The notes below the pieces were generated by a model that was not told where the DNA came from, did not search any database, and saw only the letters and a list, made by a program, of their open reading frames with translations. DNA of 5,840 nt. Origin: Acetobacteraceae bacterium. Lineage in GTDB: Bacteria > Pseudomonadota > Alphaproteobacteria > Acetobacterales > Acetobacteraceae. Both the position numbers and the translations under genes were made by a program. The stretch covers positions 1-5,840 of the forward strand of contig JADGHI010000268.1 in the NCBI GenBank assembly GCA_019689515.1, given 5' to 3'. This document shows, in pieces, positions 1 to 4,904 of this stretch; positions within the stretch are counted from its first letter, which is position 1, and each line of letters begins with the position of its first letter.

Positions 1-904
1 GGCGGCGGGCTATCCCGAACGCCCGATCACCGTCGTGCTCGGCTATGCGGCGGGCGGCCTGACCGACGTCATGACCCGGCTGGCCGCGGAGCCGATGCAG
101 CGGGTCCTCGGCAAGCCGCTGGTGGTGGAGAACCGCACCGGCGGCGCCACCGCGATCGCCAATACCTACGTCGCCCAGGCAAGGCCGGACGGCTACACGC
201 TGCTGATGGGCACCAGCTCGCTCGCCATCAACCCGACGCTGCAGCCCAACCTGACGCCGCGCGACCCGGCGAGCGCCTTCGCCCCGATCGGGCCGCTCTG
301 CTACAGCCCGCAGGTGCTGCTGGTGAAGGCGGCGCTGCCGGTGACGACGGTCCAGGAGTTCATCGCCTACGCGAAGGCGCGGCCCGGGCAGCTCCACTTC
401 GCCAATTCCGGCAACGGCTCCGTCAACCACCTGATGGCGGAGATGTTCAACCGCGCCGCCGGCATCACCGCCTCAAGCGTGCCCTATCGCGGCGCGACGC
501 CGAGCCTCACCGACCTCCGCGCCGGCCGGGTGGACGCGACCTTCGCCACGGTGTCGGACTCCCAGCCGCTGATCCAGGACGGCGCCGCCAGGGCGCTGGC
601 GGTGTCCTCGCGCGACCGCGTGCCGCAGCTTCCGCAGGTGCCCGCCGTGGCGGAACTGGTGCCGGGCTTCCACGGTGTCTTTTGGGTCGGCCTCTTCGCC
701 CCCGCCGGCACGCCGCCGGCGATCGTGGACCGCCTTGCCGCCGCGCTGCGGAGCGCGAAGGAGGACCCCGCGCTGCGCGAGCGCGCACGGACGGGCGGCG
801 CGGTGCTGCTGCCCGGCGGCCCGGAGGAATTGGCGGCGATGCTGCGCGAGGAGACCGAGAGCTGGGGCCGGCTGATCCGCGAGGTGGGGATCCGGCTGGA
901 CTGA
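1..904 (+). CDS. Bug/TctC-family tripartite tricarboxylate transporter substrate-binding protein (5' partial)
   Basis: The reading frame is open from base 2, so the gene begins before the window; it ends at TGA 902-904. The first visible residues (AAGYPERPITVVLGYAAGG) look like the end of a signal peptide followed by the standard start of a mature Bug protein, so almost the whole mature protein (about 300 residues) is present. Family landmarks in order are the YP-x-RPI strand with the AAGG-x-TD ligand loop, VVENR-x-GG, the ARPDGYTLL segment, VPYRG with LRAGRVDATF, and the late FAPAGTP-x-IVDRL segment. Bug proteins are periplasmic type-2 binding proteins that deliver small carboxylates or related compounds to TctAB permeases; many are orphans. 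The ligand cannot be read from sequence. The gene converges on the phosphonate locus and shares no operon with it. The family call is firm; the substrate and any link to phosphonates are unknown. Confidence 0.92.
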   Translation, partial: AAGYPERPITVVLGYAAGGLTDVMTRLAAEPMQRVLGKPLVVENRTGGATAIANTYVAQARPDGYTLLMGTSSLAINPTLQPNLTPRDPASAFAPIGPLCYSPQVLLVKAALPVTTVQEFIAYAKARPGQLHFANSGNGSVNHLMAEMFNRAAGITASSVPYRGATPSLTDLRAGRVDATFATVSDSQPLIQDGAARALAVSSRDRVPQLPQVPAVAELVPGFHGVFWVGLFAPAGTPPAIVDRLAAALRSAKEDPALRERARTGGAVLLPGGPEELAAMLREETESWGRLIREVGIRLD

Positions 905-971
905 CCCGGCGCCAAGGCGGTCGGCGAACGCGATTGAGCTGGGCCATGCCCTGTCGCCTCGGGCCGCAAGA

Positions 972-1019
972 GCAGGGCGCCGCAAGGCGAGATCGCCCGC
1001 GGGCGTGAATCTGCCCTGC
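972..1019. repeat. Nested inverted repeat (GCAGGGC / GCCCTGC arms enclosing a 12-base palindrome)
   Basis: GCAGGGC at 972-978 pairs with GCCCTGC at 1013-1019. The 34 bases between them contain the perfect palindrome CGCCCGCGGGCG at 994-1005 and GCGA-GA-TCGC at 987-996, which overlaps it. A folded RNA could form a stem enclosing a second hairpin. It could belong to an intergenic repeat element or to termination of the convergent genes. No T-tract follows on either strand. Confidence 0.35.
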
Positions 1020-1029
1020 GATCAAGAGG

Positions 1030-1047
1030 TCAGGGCGAATGCCCTGA
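1030..1047. terminator. Perfect 7-bp hairpin, possible bidirectional terminator without U-tract
   Basis: TCAGGGC (1030-1036) and GCCCTGA (1041-1047) are exact reverse complements around a GAAT tetraloop. The site lies about 125 bases after the Bug stop and about 95 bases beyond the stop of the opposing nucleotidyltransferase gene. It is symmetrical, so it could act on transcripts from either side. There is no run of T on either strand, so it is not a classic intrinsic terminator; it could instead be a pause, RNA-stability or repeat structure. Confidence 0.35.
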
Positions 1048-1111
1048 ATCCACGCGAACGGATAATGCCCGGGCACGCGGTGGCGGGCATCCGATCCCGG
1101 CGGCCGGTGAT

Positions 1112-1136
1112 GGCGAACCGGCGCGCCGGGGTCGCC
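1112..1136 (-). terminator. GC-rich hairpin just after the nucleotidyltransferase stop, candidate terminator
   Basis: The outer arms GGCGA (1112-1116) and TCGCC (1132-1136) and the inner arms CCGG (1118-1121) and CCGG (1126-1129) pair around a CGCG loop. One and two unpaired bases (1117; 1130-1131) separate the two stem sections. On the minus strand the structure begins four bases after the TGA of the nucleotidyltransferase gene, the usual place for a terminator or 3'-end stabilising hairpin. No U-tract follows, which is common for terminator-like hairpins in very GC-rich genomes but leaves the call uncertain. Confidence 0.4.
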
Positions 1137-1140
1137 GGTG

Positions 1141-1920
1141 TCAGGCCGCGTCGCGCTCCAGGAGCGGCAGGATCTCGCTGCGGGCGCGGGCGACGTCCGC
1201 CTCGAAATCGATCTCGATCCAGGGCAGGTCGGTCACCTCGGTGGCGCTGAACCGGTCCGGCGCAGCCAGGATCAGGTCGCGGATCGCCTCCTCGTACTCC
1301 AGCGCGGTGCGTCCTTCCTCGACATAGGCGGCGCAGCGGTCGGCCAGGGCAGCCGCCATGGCGGGGGAGAAGCGGAAGAACCCGACCGATTCGCCGTGCC
1401 AGTCATGCGCATGCACGGGCCGCTTCGCGAAGTCCACGATGCGGTCGCCGCGGAAGCAGACCTTGACCGGCTCCTCGCCCGGCTCGATGTCGCGGTCCAC
1501 GAGCAGGACGTTCTCGCCCGGCGCGGCCAGGAGCCGCGCGATCAGCCGCCGGTCGTAGAGCACGTCGCCGTCCATCAGCAGCAACGGCCCGCCGCCGTCC
1601 GCCGCGCGCAGGCGCGCCGCCTGTGTCCAGAGCGACACCAGGCTGCCCTCCCGGTAGCGGGGATTGTGGACGAAGCGGACGCGGTCGCTCTGGCCGAGGC
1701 GCGCGACCTCGGCCTCGATCAGCTCGCGCCGGTGCCCGACGGTGATGCTGACCTCCTCGACCCCGCAGGCGCGGAGCGCCTCCAGGTGGCGCTCCAGCAG
1801 CGTCCGGCCGCCGAATTCGAGCAGGACCTTCGGCCGGTCGTCCGCGGCGGTCCCCAACCGCCGCCCGACGCCTGCGGCAAGGATGACGGCGTAGGCGTTC
1901 TGCCGAGGCTGCTGCGCCAA
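1141..1920 (-). CDS. LicC/PntC-like nucleotidyltransferase (probable phosphonate or phosphocholine-type cytidylyltransferase)
   Basis: This is a single-domain GT-A-fold nucleotidyltransferase of 259 residues, about the family's length. The N-terminal signature is intact: VILAAGVGRRLG at residues 12-23, then DRPKVLLEF with the conserved lysine at 31. Asp119 in LLLMDGDVLYD is the expected metal ligand, and WIEID near 234-238 supplies the second acidic site. The segment NPRYREGSLVSLW (86-98) resembles phosphocholine cytidylyltransferases of the LicC type and the 2-aminoethylphosphonate cytidylyltransferase PntC. Such enzymes join CTP to a small phosphate or phosphonate, releasing pyrophosphate. 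Its place divergent to a PEP mutase favours a phosphonate substrate, but this is inference. The TTG at 1920-1918 is chosen as start because GGAAGGAG lies 7 bases upstream and translation then starts just before the first strand. An ATG at 2010 would add 30 unconserved-looking residues and would lie within 25 bases of the start of the divergent gene. A sugar-phosphate substrate is the main alternative. Confidence 0.85.
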   Translation of the reverse strand: MAQQPRQNAYAVILAAGVGRRLGTAADDRPKVLLEFGGRTLLERHLEALRACGVEEVSITVGHRRELIEAEVARLGQSDRVRFVHNPRYREGSLVSLWTQAARLRAADGGGPLLLMDGDVLYDRRLIARLLAAPGENVLLVDRDIEPGEEPVKVCFRGDRIVDFAKRPVHAHDWHGESVGFFRFSPAMAAALADRCAAYVEEGRTALEYEEAIRDLILAAPDRFSATEVTDLPWIEIDFEADVARARSEILPLLERDAA

Positions 1921-1927
1921 TGGGTGG

Positions 1928-1935
1928 CTCCTTCC
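1928..1935 (-). promoter_or_regulatory. Ribosome binding site deciding the TTG start of the nucleotidyltransferase
   Basis: On the minus strand GGAAGGAG lies 7 bases before the TTG at 1920-1918. This close match to the anti-Shine-Dalgarno sequence at ideal spacing is the main reason for rejecting the longer ATG start at 2010. Confidence 0.75.
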
Positions 1936-1940
1936 GGGGG

Positions 1941-1970
1941 ATGACACTGGGATGAGGTTTCGACTAGGGT
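1941..1970 (+). promoter_or_regulatory. Weak candidate sigma70-type promoter for the PEP mutase operon
   Basis: ATGACA (1941-1946) matches five of six bases of the TTGACA -35 consensus. TAGGGT (1965-1970) lies 18 bases downstream and matches the -10 consensus at only three positions, including the first two and the last base. Transcription would start near 1977 and give a leader of roughly 54 bases before the TTG start. This is the most promoter-like stretch in the divergent gap, but the -10 match is poor. Confidence 0.3.
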
Positions 1971-2018
1971 GGACCCTCGGCCGCTGCCGCCGCGCCGGCC
2001 CTGTCCGCATCTACACCT

Positions 2019-2023
2019 GGAGG
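2019..2023 (+). promoter_or_regulatory. Ribosome binding site deciding the TTG start of the PEP mutase fusion
   Basis: GGAGG lies 7 bases before the TTG at 2031. It supports this non-ATG start; the next in-frame methionine lies inside the conserved SFLMEAHDG core and would remove essential sequence. Confidence 0.75.
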
Positions 2024-2030
2024 CCCTGCT

Positions 2031-3710
2031 TTGGGAGACGTCGCGCCGTCCGCCCTGCGGAACCTCGATTCCGCGCTCCGCGCCCCCGCCACGCGGTTCG
2101 CGGCGCTGCGGCGCGAGATCGAGTCGCCCACGCTCTCCTTCCTCATGGAGGCCCATGACGGCCTCTCGGCGAAGATCGTCGAGGAGGCGGGCTTCCGCGG
2201 GATCTGGGCCTCCGGCCTCACCATGTCGGCCGCGCTTGGCCTGCGCGACAGCAACGAGGCGTCCTGGAGCCAGGTGCTCGACGTGCTCGAGTACATGGCC
2301 GACGCCACCACCCTGCCGATCCTGGTGGACGGCGACACGGGCCACGGCAACTTCAACAACGTCCGCCGCTTCGTGCGCAAGCTGTGCGAGCGCGGCCTCG
2401 CCGGCGTCTGCCTCGAGGACAAGCTGTTCCCCAAGACCAACTCCTTCATCGGGGACGGCCAGCCGCTCGCCGACATCGACGAGTTCTGCGGCCGCATCAA
2501 GGCGGGCAAGGACAGCCAGCTCGACGACGACTTCGTCCTCGTCGCCCGCGTGGAAGCGCTGGTCTCCGGCCGCGGCATGGAGGAAGCGCTGCGCCGGGCG
2601 GAGGCCTACCACCGCGCCGGGGCGGACGCGATCCTGATCCACTCCAAGCAGTCCACGGCCGACGAGATCTTCACCTTCGCCCGGCACTGGGGCGGGCGTG
2701 CGCCGCTCGTGATCGTGCCGACCATGTACTACGCCACGCCGACCGAGCTGTTCCGCGAGGCGGGCATCTCGACGGTGATCTGGGCCAACCACCTGCTGCG
2801 CGCGGCCATCGTCGCGATGCGCGAGACGGCGGCCCGCATCCGACAGGACGAGTCCCTGGTGCGGGTCGAGGGCCAGGTGGCGTCGGTGAAGGACATCTTC
2901 CGCCTGGTCGGCAATGCGGAGCTGGAGCAGGCGGAGAAGCGCTATCTGCCCGCGAAGCCCGTCACCGGCGCGGTGGTGCTCGCGGCCTCGGGCGGCGATC
3001 CCGGCGGGGAGGGAGCCGGGCCCGGCGCCGGCCGGCCCAAGTGCATGGTGGACATCCGCGGGCGATCGCTGCTCGCGACCCTCGTCCACACGCTGCGGGA
3101 GAGCGGCATCCACGACGTCACCGTCGTGCGCGGCTACGGCAAGGAGGCCGTCCGGCTCGGCGGCGTCCGGATGGTGGACAACGACCGCCACGCCGAGACG
3201 GGAGAGGCCTGGTCGCTGGCCTGCGCACGGGATGCGATCCGGGGCGAGACGGTCCTCGCCTATGGCGACGTGCTGTTCCGCCGCTATGTCCTCGATTCCC
3301 TGCTGGCGAGCGGCGCCGATGTGGTCCTGGCGGTGGACGCGTCCGGCGGCGCGGCGCGGCAGGAGCCCTCGCCGGGCCCGTCGGACCTGGTCGTCGCCGA
3401 CCGCCGCTTCTCCGGGCACTTCCTGGACGACGCCCCGGCGCATCTCCGCCGCATGGCGAGCGACATCCCGCCGGAGGAAGCCTGCGGCGAATGGATGGGC
3501 CTCGCCCGCTTCAGCGCCCGCGGCGCCGAGTGGCTGCGCGAGGAGATCGCCGCCCTGGAGGCGGAGGGCCTGCTCGAGACCGCCGACCTTCCGCTCCTCC
3601 TGACCCGCCTCGCCGCGCGGCACCCGGTGCAGATCCTGTACTTCACCGGCCCCTGCTGGCTCGACGTGGACACGCTCGGTGACCTCGCCGCAGCGCGGAA
3701 CTTCGGCTAG
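2031..3710 (+). CDS. aepX: Phosphoenolpyruvate mutase fused to a nucleotidyltransferase domain
   Basis: This 559-residue cytoplasmic protein has two domains. Residues about 30-290 are a PEP mutase of the isocitrate lyase/PEP mutase superfamily. They carry SFLMEAHDGLSAKI (36-49), SGLTMSAALGLRDSNEASW (61-79), DGDTGHGNFNN (100-110) and the diagnostic EDKLFPKTNS at 129-138, an exact match to the EDK-x5-NS signature separating mutases from lyases. It converts PEP to phosphonopyruvate, the entry step of nearly all phosphonate biosynthesis. Residues about 312-559 are a GT-A nucleotidyltransferase-like domain: VVLAAS (315-320), RPKCMVDIRG (335-344), Asp413 in AYGDVLFRR as likely metal ligand, and LDVDTL near 544-549. 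Its nucleotide-binding loop (321-334) is glycine-rich and lacks the usual basic residue, so activity is uncertain. PEP mutases are also known alone (about 300 residues), so the C-terminal domain is a true fusion. The TTG start is supported by GGAGG 7 bases upstream. It probably heads an operon with the decarboxylase 12 bases downstream. Confidence 0.95.
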   Translation: MGDVAPSALRNLDSALRAPATRFAALRREIESPTLSFLMEAHDGLSAKIVEEAGFRGIWASGLTMSAALGLRDSNEASWSQVLDVLEYMADATTLPILVDGDTGHGNFNNVRRFVRKLCERGLAGVCLEDKLFPKTNSFIGDGQPLADIDEFCGRIKAGKDSQLDDDFVLVARVEALVSGRGMEEALRRAEAYHRAGADAILIHSKQSTADEIFTFARHWGGRAPLVIVPTMYYATPTELFREAGISTVIWANHLLRAAIVAMRETAARIRQDESLVRVEGQVASVKDIFRLVGNAELEQAEKRYLPAKPVTGAVVLAASGGDPGGEGAGPGAGRPKCMVDIRGRSLLATLVHTLRESGIHDVTVVRGYGKEAVRLGGVRMVDNDRHAETGEAWSLACARDAIRGETVLAYGDVLFRRYVLDSLLASGADVVLAVDASGGAARQEPSPGPSDLVVADRRFSGHFLDDAPAHLRRMASDIPPEEACGEWMGLARFSARGAEWLREEIAALEAEGLLETADLPLLLTRLAARHPVQILYFTGPCWLDVDTLGDLAAARNFG

Positions 3711-3722
3711 AACCCGCGCCCC

Positions 3723-4904
3723 ATGATCGAAGCGAGGGACTTCTTCGCCGAGGCCGCCCGCGCCGGCTTCGACTTCTACACCGGCGTGCCGTGCAGCTTC
3801 CTCACGCCGCTGATCAACGGCGCGCTCTCCACGCCCGGCCTCGCCTATGTCGGCGCGGCGAGCGAGGGCGAGGCGGTGGCGATCGCCGCAGGGGCATGGC
3901 TCGCCGGGCGGCAGACCGTCGTGATGTGCCAGAACTCCGGCCTCGGCAATGCGGTCAACCCGCTGACCTCGCTGAACGAGCCCTTCCGCATCCCGACCCT
4001 GCTGATCACCACCTGGCGCGGCGAGCCCGGCATCCCGGACGAGCCGCAGCACGCGCTGATGGGGCGCATCACCCAGGACCTGCTCACGGTCATCGGCGTG
4101 CCGCACGCGCCCTTCCCGGCCTCGCGCGACTCCCTCGCGCCGGCCTTCGCCGAGGCGACGGAGCGGATGCGGGGCACCGGCCTCCCCTTCGCCTTTGTCA
4201 TGCGCAAGGGCGACGTGGCGGAGGAGGAGCTGCGCGCGGCGGACCGACCGCTCCCCGCGCCGGGCCGCCGTGCCGACTTCCCTGCCGGCGCGGGCGCCGA
4301 GCGGCCCACGCGCGTGGCGGTGCTGGAGCGCTTCCTGCAGCTCGTCCCGCCCGACGGCGCGGTGATCGCGACGACGGGCAAGTGCGGCCGGGAGCTCTTC
4401 ACCCTCGCCGACCGGCCGCAGCATCTCTACCAGGTCGGCTCGATGGGCGGGGCGAGCGGCATGGCGCTTGGCGTCGCGCTGAACACGCGCGCGCCGGTCT
4501 TCGTCCTCGACGGGGACGGCGCGGCGCTGATGAAGCTCGGCACCTTCGCCACCATCGGCGCCTACGGCCCGCGCAACCTCGTGCACATCCTGCTCGACAA
4601 CGGCGTGCACGATTCGACCGGCGGCCAGCCGACGGTCTCGGCCTCGGTGGACTTCGCCGCCGTTGCGCTCGCCTGCGGCTACGCCCAGGCGGCCTCCTGC
4701 GCGACGCTCGACGGGTTCGAGGCCGCGTTCCGGGAGGCCACGGGCCGGCCCGGGCCGACGCTGATCCATCTGCGCATCGCGCCGGGCTCGATGGCGAAGC
4801 TCGGGCGCCCCACCGTGCGGCCGCCCGAGGTGGCGCAGCGCTTCAAGGCCTTCCTCGCAGGCGTCGCCGGGGCTGCCGGAAGGGACGCACCGGCCGCCGC
4901 GTGA
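3723..4904 (+). CDS. aepY: Phosphonopyruvate decarboxylase (ThDP-dependent)
   Basis: This 393-residue protein has the expected length and layout for the family. An N-terminal ThDP pyrimidine-binding half carries FYTGVPCSFLTPLIN (18-32) and ASEGEAVAIAAG (46-57), where Glu48 aligns with the cofactor-activating glutamate. NSGLGNAVNPLTSL (71-84) and TTWRGEPGIPDEPQH (96-110) are typical of phosphonopyruvate/sulfopyruvate decarboxylases. The C-terminal half holds the diphosphate and Mg site: GDG at 264-266 through Asn293 in LDNGVHDSTGGQPT. It decarboxylates phosphonopyruvate to phosphonoacetaldehyde, making the upstream mutase step effectively irreversible; the adjacency of the two genes supports this over sulfopyruvate as substrate. 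The ATG follows the fusion gene's stop by 12 bases with no clear Shine-Dalgarno sequence (the gap is C-rich), suggesting translational coupling. Its own TGA overlaps the next gene's GTG. The product's fate depends on enzymes outside the window. Confidence 0.95.
   Translation: MIEARDFFAEAARAGFDFYTGVPCSFLTPLINGALSTPGLAYVGAASEGEAVAIAAGAWLAGRQTVVMCQNSGLGNAVNPLTSLNEPFRIPTLLITTWRGEPGIPDEPQHALMGRITQDLLTVIGVPHAPFPASRDSLAPAFAEATERMRGTGLPFAFVMRKGDVAEEELRAADRPLPAPGRRADFPAGAGAERPTRVAVLERFLQLVPPDGAVIATTGKCGRELFTLADRPQHLYQVGSMGGASGMALGVALNTRAPVFVLDGDGAALMKLGTFATIGAYGPRNLVHILLDNGVHDSTGGQPTVSASVDFAAVALACGYAQAASCATLDGFEAAFREATGRPGPTLIHLRIAPGSMAKLGRPTVRPPEVAQRFKAFLAGVAGAAGRDAPAAA

Larger units (their letters stand above)
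905..1140. other. Convergent intergenic region dense in inverted repeats
   Basis: This 236-base gap separates the stops of two converging genes. I see no convincing gene in it. It carries several inverted repeats: a 12-base palindrome at 994-1005, 7-base arms at 972-978 and 1013-1019, a perfect hairpin at 1030-1047, a 10-base palindrome at 1066-1075, and a larger hairpin at 1112-1136. The hexamer GCCCTG or its complement CAGGGC occurs five times between 948 and 1046. The likely role is bidirectional transcription termination, and part of it may be a dispersed intergenic repeat. Palindromes are common by chance in such GC-rich DNA, so only the two clean hairpins are listed separately as possible terminators. 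Confidence 0.5.
1921..2030. promoter_or_regulatory. Divergent intergenic control region of the phosphonate locus
   Basis: These 110 bases separate two genes that leave in opposite directions, so they should carry both promoters and any shared operator. The ribosome binding sites occupy the two ends. A candidate plus-strand promoter sits at 1941-1970. An inverted repeat AGGGT-GG-ACCCT at 1966-1977 overlaps the downstream edge of its -10 element and could be an operator, though the arms are only 5 bases. I see no clear promoter on the minus strand. No riboswitch or pho box is recognisable. Confidence 0.55.

Noticed and set aside
1066..1075. TGCCCGGGCA palindrome as a regulatory operator
   Set aside because: Ten-base GC palindromes are expected by chance in DNA of this composition, and it lies in a convergent gap far from any start.
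1138..1944. Plus-strand open frame opposite the nucleotidyltransferase
   Set aside because: Low-complexity composition with no motif. The minus-strand frame has the full LAAG-x-G-x-R, PK and DGD signatures.
1921..2010. 30-residue N-terminal extension of the nucleotidyltransferase from an ATG at 2010
   Set aside because: The extension is Arg/Pro-rich with no family similarity, and a strong ribosome binding site points to the TTG at 1920.
2031..2900. Isocitrate lyase or methylisocitrate lyase for the N-terminal domain
   Set aside because: The EDK-x5-NS mutase signature is exact, the lyase KKCGH-type catalytic loop is absent, and phosphonopyruvate decarboxylase lies directly downstream.
1719..4769. 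A very long open frame (about 1016 codons) on the minus strand, antisense to the mutase and decarboxylase
   Set aside because: Its translation is dominated by Arg, Gly, Ala, His and Asp with no recognisable domain, which is typical of the antisense of GC-rich genes. The plus-strand frames carry complete conserved enzymes over the same bases.
3723..4904. Acetolactate synthase or sulfopyruvate decarboxylase
   Set aside because: It is too short for acetolactate synthase, which has a third central domain. Sulfopyruvate as substrate is unlikely beside a PEP mutase.
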